A stretch of DNA of 64,000 nt from Phycisphaerales bacterium (GTDB taxonomy: Bacteria; Planctomycetota; Phycisphaerae; Phycisphaerales; UBA1924): contig JAJDDC010000019.1 of assembly GCA_029260515.1 (NCBI GenBank), positions 124,001-188,000 of the forward strand, given 5' to 3'. The position numbers were made by a program, and so were the translations under genes. Of the stretch, positions 1 through 7,981 are shown one piece after another (the first letter of the stretch is position 1; each line of letters begins with the position of its first letter). The notes below the pieces were generated by a model, which saw only the letters and a program-made list of their open reading frames with translations, had not been told where the DNA came from and searched no databases.

Positions 1-1293
1 TTCGGCGCAGACACATTCAACGGCTCGCAACGCTGGCTCCAGATCGCCGTTGACGGGACCACCCTCGCCCCGCGAACCCCCGTCACCGGCGCACCCTACT
101 CCATCCAGACCCGCGGCATCTTCGCGAACAACGACCTCTCGTTCGTCGGCGTCGGACGCGAATCCCAGATCTCATCGACCGAGGTCTTCGGCATCTCGGA
201 CAACACCTCCGGGTTCGCCGGCATGTACGTCCACACGTCCGGCGCCAACGGGAACCCCTACTACGGCTACTCCGCCGGTGGGAGCGTCGATGCCTACCAC
301 GCCGTCGATGGCGCCACCGGCGACTGGTACCTCGTCAACAACGGCGCCGTCCGCATGACCGTTGACGCCTCGGGCAACGTCGGCATCGACAACACCAACC
401 CGACGAGCCTGCTCGACGTCGCGGGCAATATCAAGGCCGAGTTCTTCGTCACCCCCCACCCCAACTCCCAACTCAGCGCCTTCTACGCCTCGGGCAACAA
501 CCTCAATATCGCCACCTTCGGCGGCGGCCCCATACGGTTCATCACGAGCTCGACTCCGGGCGGCGCCGGGTTGGAACGCATGGCGATCAGCAGCAGCGGC
601 GGCGTCACCGTCGCCGAGACGCTCGGCGTCGGGGGCCCCGCCGTCAACGCCGTCCTCTCCTCTAGCGGCGGCGCCCAGCACGCCGGCTACCTCGTCTCAG
701 AGCAGACCGGCGTCTGGGGCGCCACCACCTCCACCGGCGTCGGGCGCTACGGCGTCTTCGGCCAGCACCCCTCGGGAAGCTCCTACGGTGTCTGGGCCAG
801 CGGCAACATGGGCGCCAGCGGCACCAAATCCTTCCGCATCGACCACCCCCTCGCGCCACAGAGCAAGTACCTCCTCCACTATTGCGCCGAGGCGCCCGAG
901 CCGCTCAACGTCTACTCGGGCGTCGTCACACTCGACGAGAACGGCCGCGCCTGGGTCGCACTCCCCGACTACTTCACGCACATCAACCGCGACCCCCGCT
1001 ACCAGCTCACCTGCATCGGCGGCTTCGCAAACGTCTACATCGCCTCCGAGGTCGTCAACAACCACTTCCAGATCGCCGGCGGCTCCCCCGGCCTCAGGGT
1101 TTCGTGGGAGGTCAAGGGCGTGCGCAACGACCCCTGGGTCCGCGCCAACGGCGCCCCCGCCGTCATGGATAAACCCGCCGAGTTCCAGGGCCTGTATCTG
1201 CACCCCGAGCTCTACGGCCTGCCCAACGAGTTCGCCGAGCACCCGAGCGTGCCCGCCCAGGTCTACCAGCCCTCGAGTGTGCAGTCGCCCTGA
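1..1293 (+). CDS. tail-fibre-like exported surface protein (5' end outside window)
   Basis: The frame is open from base 1, so the N-terminus lies upstream; about 430 residues are visible. The first visible stretch (RWLQIAVDG, LAPRTPVT, IQTRGI) closely matches residues 80-130 of the next gene, so the two are tandem paralogues. The middle has a 'GNVGIDNTNPTSLLDVAG' unit, the short repeat typical of trimeric beta-structured fibres and adhesins. The C-terminal part (from about 835) has the 'GTKSFRIDHPL...YLLHYCAEAPE' block that often ends bacterial fibre-like surface proteins, followed by a 'VSWEVKGVRNDPWV' segment. I see no anchor motif at the end. Role as a cell-surface fibre is inferred from these repeats; no phage structural gene lies nearby. 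Confidence 0.75.
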   Translation, partial: FGADTFNGSQRWLQIAVDGTTLAPRTPVTGAPYSIQTRGIFANNDLSFVGVGRESQISSTEVFGISDNTSGFAGMYVHTSGANGNPYYGYSAGGSVDAYHAVDGATGDWYLVNNGAVRMTVDASGNVGIDNTNPTSLLDVAGNIKAEFFVTPHPNSQLSAFYASGNNLNIATFGGGPIRFITSSTPGGAGLERMAISSSGGVTVAETLGVGGPAVNAVLSSSGGAQHAGYLVSEQTGVWGATTSTGVGRYGVFGQHPSGSSYGVWASGNMGASGTKSFRIDHPLAPQSKYLLHYCAEAPEPLNVYSGVVTLDENGRAWVALPDYFTHINRDPRYQLTCIGGFANVYIASEVVNNHFQIAGGSPGLRVSWEVKGVRNDPWVRANGAPAVMDKPAEFQGLYLHPELYGLPNEFAEHPSVPAQVYQPSSVQSP

Positions 1294-1362
1294 CCGCCGC
1301 CGCGTCGGCGTCCACTCCCGATCGCAGCGCGTCCACCCCGAGCGATCCGCCCGGGCGGGCCA

Positions 1363-1390
1363 TTGATCGCCGCCGCGCTCGCTGTACGCT
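1363..1390 (+). promoter_or_regulatory. candidate sigma70-type promoter of the second fibre-like gene
   Basis: TTGATC at 1363-1368 and TACGCT at 1385-1390 are separated by 16 bases. Transcription would start near 1397 and leave a leader of about 80 bases before the ATG at 1480. The match is by eye. Confidence 0.4.
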
Positions 1391-1479
1391 GGATCCGCGC
1401 GATCGCACGCGCCGGGGGAGCCGGCCTCACCCGAGGACAATCCACACGCGGCACGATCCACCCGCCGGAGACCCAACCA

Positions 1480-3378
1480 ATGCGTTTTCAGATCCTCTCG
1501 ATCGCGCTGGCGATGCTTGCGCTCGCCGCCCCGGCGTCCGCCTCCCCCGAAACGACGTTCACCTACCAGGGCTCGCTCAACCAGTCCGGTTCCCCCGCCG
1601 ACGGCGCCTACGACCTCGGCTTCTCGCTCTGGGATGCCCCCGCAGGCGGAACCCAGATCGGCGCCACCGTCCAGTCGCCGAGCCACGCGGTCGCAGACGG
1701 CCTCTTCACCGTCCAACTCGACTTCGGCGCCGCCGCCCTCGACGGCAACCAACGCTGGCTCCAGATCTCCGTCAACGCGGTCACGCTTGCGCCTCGTACG
1801 CCCGTCACCCCCTCGCCCTACGCCGTGCAAACCCGCGGCATCTACGTCGATGAACTCGAGCGCACAGGCCTGGGCACGATCGCGCCCGAAAGCCGGCTGC
1901 ACATCTTCACCGGCTCCGCCGGCGCCGTCACCACCTGGCCAGGATCGCTCGCCACGCTCGAAGCCAGCTCCCACGCCTACCTCAGCCTGCTCGCCCCCCC
2001 CGCCTTCGAACGCGGGATTTTCTTCGGCGAGCCCGCCAGCAACGTCCACGGCGGCATCCTCTACAACAGCGCCGCGACGCCCAACGGGTTCCAGTTCCGC
2101 ACCGGCGGCAACACGACCCGCATGGTCATCGCCAGCGACGGCGACGTCGGCATCGGCACCGACAACCCCATCGCGAACCTCCAGGTCAGGGGCGCCGGCA
2201 CGAGCGGCGTGCTCCGCGTGACCAACGGCGGCTCGGGCGGAGGCACCGCGATCATCGCCGCAGATGTCGGCAGCGACGGACGGGCCGCCTCCTTCTTCGG
2301 CACGTCGTCCAGCACCCTCTTCTCGTGCACAAATGTCGGCACGGGCCTCGCCGCCTCCTTCAGCGGCGGCGTCACCATGACCAGCGGAAACCTCGGCGTC
2401 GGGACCACGAACCCCAAGGGCACGCTCCACGTCACCGGCGACTACTACGGCCTCGGCCACGTCTGGCTCCACGCCTTCGAGGGCGACGGCGCCGACGGAA
2501 CCGCCTACGTCCAGGCCCGCGACGATTCGGGCACATCCACCATTGATATGGTCTTCCGAACCCAGTTCGCCGGCGACTACATCGACACGATGCGCCTGGA
2601 CGGCAGCCGGGTCGCGATCGGTGGCGAAGACCCCTCTCTCTTCCTCGCGAAGCTGTACGTCGCCCAGCCCGCGACTTCCATAATCGCCAACCCCCCCGCG
2701 CTCACCCTCGACCGCACCGCCCTCGACGGCGTCCTCGTAGCGTTCCGCGCCCTGGGGAGCCAGCGAGGGTCCATCTCGGTCAGCGGCAACACCGTCTCCT
2801 ACAACGCCTTCACCGGCTCGCACTACGCGTACCCCGACACCGACGCCCCCATCGCCCGCGCCACACTCGTCCGCATGACGGGGAACAACCGCGCCGACGC
2901 CGACGACCCCACCGGCGAGATCGTCTACGGCATCGCCCCCACCACAACGCCCAACGACCCGGCGTGCCTCGGCTCCTACCTCGCGCCGATGAGCCTCGCC
3001 GAAGGACCAGACGCGCAGCCCGACCTCGTCATGGCCGCGGGCAACGGCGATCTCTGGGTCGTTGACGCGGGCACGGGCGATCTCGAACCGGGCGACGGGC
3101 TGATCTCCTCCGACGTCCCCGGGTGCGCCATGAAGGACGACCCAGCACGCTTCGCGACCGGGCACGTCGTCGCACGCTGCGCACAGCGCATCGCCTGGCA
3201 CGACATCGCCCCCGGCGCCGACGGCCACCGACGCGCCAGGATCTCCGTCCTCTTCGGCGCCTACGAGCGCGGCCCCACCGCGGCCGCTCTCGCCGAGGAG
3301 AACAAGCGCCTCCGCGACCGCCTCGACGCTCTCGAGGCACTCGTCCGCGACCGCGTCGAGCAAGGCGCTGGGGAATAA
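1480..3378 (+). CDS. tail-fibre-like exported protein with C-terminal coiled coil
   Basis: 632 residues. The ATG at 1480 is chosen over upstream in-frame starts because it opens a clean signal peptide (MRFQILSIALAMLALAAPASA) and follows GGAG at 1464-1467. Residues about 23-130 form a domain shared with the preceding gene (YQGSLNQSG, RWLQISVN, LAPRTPVTPSPYAVQTRGI). Three fibre-type repeats follow (VGIGTDNP, LGVGTTNP and relatives). A block near residues 440-590 ('SVSGNTVSYNAFTGSH', 'DLVMAAGNGDLWVVD') resembles the terminal domains of phage neck or tail appendages, and the last 30 residues (LAEENKRLRDRLDALEALV) are a leucine-rich coiled coil. That order (fibre repeats, terminal domain, coiled coil) recalls intramolecular-chaperone fibre tips, but I cannot identify a cleavage motif. 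Function as a trimeric surface fibre is inferred. Confidence 0.78.
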   Translation: MRFQILSIALAMLALAAPASASPETTFTYQGSLNQSGSPADGAYDLGFSLWDAPAGGTQIGATVQSPSHAVADGLFTVQLDFGAAALDGNQRWLQISVNAVTLAPRTPVTPSPYAVQTRGIYVDELERTGLGTIAPESRLHIFTGSAGAVTTWPGSLATLEASSHAYLSLLAPPAFERGIFFGEPASNVHGGILYNSAATPNGFQFRTGGNTTRMVIASDGDVGIGTDNPIANLQVRGAGTSGVLRVTNGGSGGGTAIIAADVGSDGRAASFFGTSSSTLFSCTNVGTGLAASFSGGVTMTSGNLGVGTTNPKGTLHVTGDYYGLGHVWLHAFEGDGADGTAYVQARDDSGTSTIDMVFRTQFAGDYIDTMRLDGSRVAIGGEDPSLFLAKLYVAQPATSIIANPPALTLDRTALDGVLVAFRALGSQRGSISVSGNTVSYNAFTGSHYAYPDTDAPIARATLVRMTGNNRADADDPTGEIVYGIAPTTTPNDPACLGSYLAPMSLAEGPDAQPDLVMAAGNGDLWVVDAGTGDLEPGDGLISSDVPGCAMKDDPARFATGHVVARCAQRIAWHDIAPGADGHRRARISVLFGAYERGPTAAALAEENKRLRDRLDALEALVRDRVEQGAGE

Positions 3379-3400
3379 CAAAGCAGGCGCGCCGATCCGC

Positions 3401-3406
3401 TACGAT
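3401..3406 (+). promoter_or_regulatory. -10-like hexamer just before fabD
   Basis: TACGAT ends 6 bases before the fabD ATG; no good -35 is visible. Such spacing would give a leaderless or nearly leaderless mRNA. Confidence 0.3.
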
Positions 3407-3412
3407 CCGCGC

Positions 3413-4354
3413 ATGCCAGACACACTCGTCATCCTCTGCCCGGGCCAGGGCGCCCAGGCCGTCGGCATGGGCAGGGCCTGGGCCGACGCCTCCGCCGAGG
3501 CCCGGCGCGTCTTCGACCAGGCCGACGCCATCCTGGACGACACGCTCGGCGCGCCGCTCAGCAAGCTCTGCTTCGACGGCCCCGCCGACACGCTCAACCG
3601 CACCGACGTCTCCCAGCCCGCGATCTTCGCCGCTTCGGTCGCCAGCTTCCGCGGCTGGATCGAGATCCAGGGCCTGGGCCCGGACAACCCGAGCATCGAG
3701 GCCGCCGCCGGCCTCTCGCTTGGCGAGTACACCGCGCTGCACATCGCCGGCGCCTTCGACTTCGAGCACGCCCTCAAGCTCGTCGCCCTCCGCGGTCGCG
3801 CCATGCAGGACGCCGCCGAGGCGACGCCCTCGGGCATGGTCGCCCTCATCGGCGCCGACGAGGAAAAAGCCAACGAGGTCTGCAACAAGGCCAGGGGCGC
3901 GGGCGAGGTCCTCGTCACCGCGAACTTCAACGCGCCCGGGCAGGTCGTGATCTCGGGCTCCGCCAGCGCCTGCGACCGGGCCGAGGGCGTTGCCCAGCAG
4001 ATGGGCCTGCGCTGCGCACGCCTCCAGGTCGCCGGCGCGTTCCACTCGCCCCTGATGCAGCCCGCCGCCGACCGCCTGGGCGAGGCCCTCGCCGACACGC
4101 CGATCCGCATGCCCATGGGCCCGGTGATGTCCAACGTCACCGCCGAGCCCCACTCGAGCCCGGCCGAGATCCGACGCGGTCTCTACGACCAGCTCACCAG
4201 CCCCGTCCGCTGGGCCGACTGCTGCGAGTTCCTCGTCTCCGACCAGCCCCGCGCCGATTTCCACGAGTTGGCGCCCGGCAAGACCCTCGCCGGCATGATG
4301 CGCCGCATCTCCCGCGACACCAAGGTTGTCTCGCACGATACGCCCGATCGATGA
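3413..4354 (+). CDS. fabD: malonyl-CoA:ACP transacylase FabD
   Basis: 313 residues, the usual length. It moves malonyl from CoA to acyl carrier protein, the committed loading step of type II fatty-acid synthesis in the cytoplasm. The family motifs are present: GQGAQ at 11-15, the nucleophile elbow GLSLGEY with Ser102, the carboxylate-binding Arg127, and the catalytic His211 in AGAFHSPLM. There is no Shine-Dalgarno directly before the ATG; a TACGAT hexamer lies 6 bases upstream. The stop codon overlaps the next start (ATGA), and fabG follows, so this is the head of a small lipid-synthesis operon. FabH and ACP genes are not in the window. Confidence 0.95.
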   Translation: MPDTLVILCPGQGAQAVGMGRAWADASAEARRVFDQADAILDDTLGAPLSKLCFDGPADTLNRTDVSQPAIFAASVASFRGWIEIQGLGPDNPSIEAAAGLSLGEYTALHIAGAFDFEHALKLVALRGRAMQDAAEATPSGMVALIGADEEKANEVCNKARGAGEVLVTANFNAPGQVVISGSASACDRAEGVAQQMGLRCARLQVAGAFHSPLMQPAADRLGEALADTPIRMPMGPVMSNVTAEPHSSPAEIRRGLYDQLTSPVRWADCCEFLVSDQPRADFHELAPGKTLAGMMRRISRDTKVVSHDTPDR

Positions 4355-5013
4355 CCCGAACCCGACTCAAGGTCTGCTGCATCTCATCACCCGACGAGGC
4401 GCAAGCCGCGATCGACGCCGGCGCCGACGCGCTCGGCCTCGTCGCGCAGATGGTCTCGGGGCCGGGGATCATCCCCGACGCAACGATCGCCCGGATCGCG
4501 CGCGACATCCCACCGCCGGTCTCGACATTCCTGCTCACCTCGCGCACCGACCCCGACCAGATCGTCGCGCACCACCGCGCCTGCCGCACCGACACGATAC
4601 AGCTCGTCGATCGGCTCGCCCCGCCCGAGCACGCGGCCCTCCGGGAGCAACTCCCGGGCGTGCGGATCGTGCAGGTCGTCCACGTCATCGGACCGGACTC
4701 GATCGACGAAGCCATGGCCGCGTCCGTGCACTGCCACGCGCTCCTCCTCGATTCCGGGAACCCCTCCGCCGCCGTCAAGCAGTTCGGCGGGACCGGACGC
4801 GTCCACGACTGGTCGGTCAGCCGCGACATCGTCGAGCGTTCCCCGATCCCTGTCTTCCTCGCCGGCGGGATCAACCCCTCGAACGTCGCCGACGCCATCC
4901 GCACGGTCCGCCCGTACGCGATCGATCTGTGCACGGGCGTCCGCACCGACGCCGCCCTCGACCCGGCGAAGCTCGCCTCGCTCGTCGCCGAGATCCGCGC
5001 CGCCGACTGCTGA
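4351..5013 (+). CDS. TrpF-like (phosphoribosylanthranilate isomerase family) protein
   Basis: 220 residues; starts inside the fabD stop (ATGA), so translation is probably coupled. The fold markers of PRA isomerase are visible: KVCC with the catalytic-position Cys9, DAGADALGLV at 22-31, LLLDS with Asp134, GGTGRVHDW at 146-154, LAGGINPSNV at 170-179 and the C-terminal ID..TGVR strand. It departs from true TrpF after strand 2: the usual 'F...SPR.V' phosphate/substrate segment is replaced by AQMVSGPGII. I recall a side branch of the family with this SGPG motif and 'ATFLLTS' next to it. It may act on another Amadori-type phosphoribosyl substrate; isomerase activity in tryptophan synthesis is not assured. 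No trp genes are nearby. Confidence 0.75.
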   Translation: MTRTRLKVCCISSPDEAQAAIDAGADALGLVAQMVSGPGIIPDATIARIARDIPPPVSTFLLTSRTDPDQIVAHHRACRTDTIQLVDRLAPPEHAALREQLPGVRIVQVVHVIGPDSIDEAMAASVHCHALLLDSGNPSAAVKQFGGTGRVHDWSVSRDIVERSPIPVFLAGGINPSNVADAIRTVRPYAIDLCTGVRTDAALDPAKLASLVAEIRAADC

Positions 5014-5060
5014 CCCGGGCCAGACCTACCCTCCCGCTCACCCCCTCCGGAGGTCCCACG

Positions 5061-5804
5061 ATGTCCGAGCAACGCATCGCCTTCGTCACCGGCGCCTCCC
5101 GTGGTATCGGCCGCGCCATCGCGACCAGGCTCGCCGCCGAAGGGCGCCACGTCGTCCTCTGCTCGCGCTCGCAGGCCCCCCTCAACGACCTCAAGGCCGA
5201 GATCGAGTCCAGCACGGGCGCTTCGGCCAGCGTCTGCGCCTGCGACATCTCCGACCCCGCCGCCCTCGCCAAGGCCATCGAGGACACGGTCTCCGACCAC
5301 GGGCGCCTGGACATCCTCGTCAACAACGCCGGCATTACCCGCGACAACCTGCTCCTCCGCATGTCCGACGAGGAGTGGGACGACGTGATCAGCACGAACC
5401 TCAGGTCCGTCTTCGTCGCCTGCCGCGCCGCGGCCCGCCCCATGATGAAGGGCCGCTTCGGGCGCATCGTCAACATCGCCAGCACCTCGGGCCTCGTGGG
5501 CAACGCGGGCCAGGCCAACTACGCCGCCTCCAAGAGCGCGCTGACAGGCTTCACCAAGACCGTCGCCCGCGAGCTGGGCTCCAAGGGCGTCACCGCCAAC
5601 GTCGTCGCCCCGGGCTTCATCGCGACCGACATGACCAAGGACCTGCCCGAGAACGTGGTCGATTCGGTCAAGGCCATGGTCGCCGTCAAGCGTCTGGGCG
5701 AGCCGGCCGACATCGCCTCCGCCGTCGCCTACGTCACCTCTGACGACGCCGGATTCCTGACGGGTCAGACCATCACCGTCGATGGCGGCATGACGATGTG
5801 CTGA
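5061..5804 (+). CDS. fabG: 3-oxoacyl-ACP reductase FabG
   Basis: 247 residues, short-chain dehydrogenase. It reduces 3-oxoacyl-ACP with NADPH in fatty-acid elongation. ATG 5061 is preceded by GGAGG near 5047-5053 and starts directly with the Rossmann fold, so longer in-frame starts are rejected. Motifs: TGASRGIG at 10-17, CDIS at 61-64, NNAG at 88-91, and the Ser141-Tyr154-Lys158 triad in the segment ending GNAGQANYAASK, which matches E. coli FabG closely. The C-terminal FLTGQTITVDGGM is also typical. It lies 47 bases after the TrpF-like gene and 7 bases before the next one, in one operon with fabD. Confidence 0.95.
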   Translation: MSEQRIAFVTGASRGIGRAIATRLAAEGRHVVLCSRSQAPLNDLKAEIESSTGASASVCACDISDPAALAKAIEDTVSDHGRLDILVNNAGITRDNLLLRMSDEEWDDVISTNLRSVFVACRAAARPMMKGRFGRIVNIASTSGLVGNAGQANYAASKSALTGFTKTVARELGSKGVTANVVAPGFIATDMTKDLPENVVDSVKAMVAVKRLGEPADIASAVAYVTSDDAGFLTGQTITVDGGMTMC

Positions 5805-5811
5805 GCGGCCG

Positions 5812-6153
5812 ATGCCCGCCGACGCGTTCAACCTCGACGCCCTCCGTATGAACGCCCCCGTCACCGCCGAGGGCGGCGTCGTCAACGCCGATACCGTCTT
5901 CGAGTTCACGCAGACGGGCGACATCGCCGAGGCCCGCTACGCCGGCGGCCGCGTCAAGCTGGGGCGCCTCGTCGGCATCATCAGCGGCGACTGCTTTGAG
6001 TTTCGCTACGCCCAGGTCCACGACGACGGCACGCTCCACGCCGGGCACTCGAACTGCACGCTTGAGCGCACCGATGAAGGCAAGATCCGCATCGTAGAGC
6101 GGTACCAGTGGGCCGGTGGCGGCGCCGGAACGAACATCATCCAGGAACTCTGA
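5812..6153 (+). CDS. small conserved protein (often labelled 'n-acetylglutamate synthase')
   Basis: 113 residues, starting 7 bases after fabG and so in the fab operon. The body reads as a small beta-barrel-like sequence: a VNADTVFEF strand, a RYAGGRVKLGRLVG strand pair, then FEFRYAQVH and RIVERYQW. I recall a widespread 100-110-residue family with this pattern that automatic pipelines name 'n-acetylglutamate synthase'; the sequence has no acetyl-CoA-binding GNAT motif, so that name should not be trusted. Met13 (5848) is an alternative start because the conserved region begins near residue 18. Function unknown. Confidence 0.7.
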   Translation: MPADAFNLDALRMNAPVTAEGGVVNADTVFEFTQTGDIAEARYAGGRVKLGRLVGIISGDCFEFRYAQVHDDGTLHAGHSNCTLERTDEGKIRIVERYQWAGGGAGTNIIQEL

Positions 6154-6168
6154 GCACGCGCGACTCGC

Positions 6169-7134
6169 CTACCCCGCCGTCGCCTTCCCGAACGCCTGCA
6201 AGAACAGCACCACGTCCGTGAAGTCGGGCGCCCCCGAGAAATCCAGGTCAGCCGCAGGCGAGCCCCCGCCGAACGCGCCCAGGAACCCGATCACGTCGTC
6301 GAAGTTCACCACCCCGTCCATCGTCCAGTCCGCCGCCCCGAACGCGGCCCAGAGCAGCGCGTTGGCCATCATCCGGGCGCCGTCGGTCGTCTCGTCCCAG
6401 TACCCCGTCGCGTTGACCGCGCTCGAGACCGGGTGCATGCCCAGCTCGACGACCCTGTGCCCGCCCGGCGTGGTCGTGTCGCCCAGCACGATCAGCGTCT
6501 TGCCGTCCGCCCACAGCGCCAGCTTGTGCGCCCCGGGGTTGACGTCGATCGTGTTCGGGCGGAACGCGCCCCAGGGCCCGAAGCCGGGCACGATCGCCGC
6601 GAACGACCGGAACGTCTCCACGCCCGTCAGGACCGGGTGCCCATCGATCAGCACGTCACCCATCGCCAGGGGCGCCGACGCGTTGGCGTAGTTCGAGGCG
6701 GTCGGGATCAGCCCGTACCCCTCGTCCGCCCAGCGCCCGAGCAGCTGGCGATCCACGTTCGTGCTTGTGTTGGTAAACACGCTCACCACCACGCCCCCGC
6801 CCGCATCCACATAGTCCGCCAGCGCGTTCCCGACTCCCACCGAATCGTCGTGGCTGTCGTTGGTCCACGTGATGACCGCGTCGAACGCCAGCAGCTCCTC
6901 CAGCGTCGGCGTGTGCCCCCCGCCGAACCGCGTCGTCGAGATGATCACCACCTCGTCGAACAATCCCGTAGACACCAGCTTGTCGCGGGGATCGGTGAAC
7001 CGCTCGTTGGTCTGCTCGTCGGCGGTGTTGCTCGCCGCCGCCACGATCGCGACCCGGGGGCCCGCGAGTGCAACCCCGCAGGCGCCCGCGAAGACCGCCG
7101 CCGCAACCAGCCCAGACGTATTCGTGTGGCGCAT
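6169..7134 (-). CDS. exported ThuA-like/GATase-like protein with dockerin-type repeats lacking the terminal Cys
   Basis: 321 residues. ATG 7134 is chosen because GGGAGG lies 6 bases upstream. A signal peptide (ends AGACGVALA) precedes a domain with RVAIVAAA, FDAVITWTNDSHDD and LADYVDAGGGVVVS, a pattern of class-I-amidotransferase/ThuA-type folds that bind ligands at the surface. The C-terminal 60 residues hold two EF-hand-like repeats (NFDDVIGFLGAF and FTDVVLFLQAF) as in GC-type dockerin proteins, but the chain ends GKATAG and lacks the usual Gly-Cys-Pro. It is convergent with the fab operon, 15 bases apart. Substrate unknown. Confidence 0.75.
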   Translation of the reverse strand: MRHTNTSGLVAAAVFAGACGVALAGPRVAIVAAASNTADEQTNERFTDPRDKLVSTGLFDEVVIISTTRFGGGHTPTLEELLAFDAVITWTNDSHDDSVGVGNALADYVDAGGGVVVSVFTNTSTNVDRQLLGRWADEGYGLIPTASNYANASAPLAMGDVLIDGHPVLTGVETFRSFAAIVPGFGPWGAFRPNTIDVNPGAHKLALWADGKTLIVLGDTTTPGGHRVVELGMHPVSSAVNATGYWDETTDGARMMANALLWAAFGAADWTMDGVVNFDDVIGFLGAFGGGSPAADLDFSGAPDFTDVVLFLQAFGKATAG

Positions 7135-7186
7135 CAAGAGCCTCCCTCAGCCCACGACGCGCAGCCTATCGCCCGTCATCCAAGAC

Positions 7187-7242
7187 GCAACGCCCTCGCC
7201 GGAAACCGGCCTGAGAAGGCCGGAACCCGGTCCGGGCGTTGC
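7187..7242 (-). other. structured leader: nested hairpins upstream of the exported protein gene
   Basis: An 8-bp outer stem (GCAACGCC at 7187-7194 with GGCGTTGC at 7235-7242) encloses a GC-rich inner hairpin (CCGGCC at 7206-7211 with GGCCGG at 7218-7223). It sits 53 bases upstream of the ATG at 7134 on the minus strand, with no T tract, so it resembles a 5' UTR structure more than a terminator. No known riboswitch was recognised. Confidence 0.4.
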
Positions 7243-7392
7243 ATCAATGCCGAATAAGTGCCGACGAGTCATCCCCACGAAACCCGGCGATCCGACAAAG
7301 ACGAGCCCAATATACCAAGCCCCGCCCCTCCCGGAAAGCCCAATCCCCCCGGCGAGGGCGTCAACGCCAGGCAAGACCGCCACAAGGCCTTG

Positions 7393-7902
7393 TCAGGCCC
7401 CCTCCAGATCGATGAACCCCAGGTGCAGCGAGGCGTGCCCGGACTGCAGAACGACCCACTGCTCGTGCGTCAGCCTGCCGAAGATGGGGCTGACGTGCGT
7501 GAACCGCTCGCCGGCGCCGACCCGCTCGATCTCCCCCCGCAGGCGGGCCATGCCCTGCTCGAACGTGGTCTCGTCGCCCGGGCGGAGGAACGCGGCGCTG
7601 TTGGGGATCTTGAACCCCGCGGGCGGGCTCCCACCCGCCAACGCCTTCTTCTTGAGCAGCAGGATCACCAGCCACCGCACGGGCGCGGGCGGCCCGCTCG
7701 GGAACCCGTCGAGCGCGCACGCCATGAAGATCGCCAGGTGCTCGAAGATCTGCCCCGCCGTCCAGTTGCCCGTCGTCCGCAACGTCCCCGCCCCATCAAC
7801 AGCATCGTGGGCCGCCTGGATCCTGTCCAGCTCCGCCGAGACATCCTCGAGCGAGCCCAGCCGCAGAGCCCGCCGCGCTGCGTGTTTCGTATTCACCGAC
7901 AT
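7393..7902 (-). CDS. DUF1569 / DinB-like four-helix protein
   Basis: 169 residues. Start supported by GGAGG five bases upstream. The segment GNWTAGQIFEHLAIFMACALDG, the LVILLLKKKALAGGSPPAGFKI block and the C-terminal LTHEQWVVLQSGHASLHLGFI are the pattern of DUF1569, a relative of DinB/YfiT metal-binding helical bundles. The His residues in the EHLA and GHASLHL segments are likely metal ligands. Some relatives act in thiol or stress metabolism; no activity can be assigned here. A cytoplasmic location is expected because no signal peptide is seen. Confidence 0.75.
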   Translation of the reverse strand: MSVNTKHAARRALRLGSLEDVSAELDRIQAAHDAVDGAGTLRTTGNWTAGQIFEHLAIFMACALDGFPSGPPAPVRWLVILLLKKKALAGGSPPAGFKIPNSAAFLRPGDETTFEQGMARLRGEIERVGAGERFTHVSPIFGRLTHEQWVVLQSGHASLHLGFIDLEGA

Positions 7903-7981
7903 GACATCCTCCGCGACCGTGCCCCCACGTTGCGCATGAGGATACCGTATCCGGACACATCGACCGCGACGCGCCCCGTGA

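Noticed and set aside
1-3378. Prophage tail region
   Set aside because: No capsid, portal, terminase, integrase or lysis gene nearby; fatty-acid synthesis genes follow immediately. Fibre repeats alone do not show a phage.
697-3381. Long minus-strand frame across the two fibre-like genes
   Set aside because: Low-complexity Gly/Ala/Val/Asp product, no start signal or domain; the plus-strand genes have signal peptides and repeats.
5812-6153. N-acetylglutamate synthase
   Set aside because: The sequence lacks the acetyl-CoA-binding motif and is too short; the name is likely an annotation carry-over.
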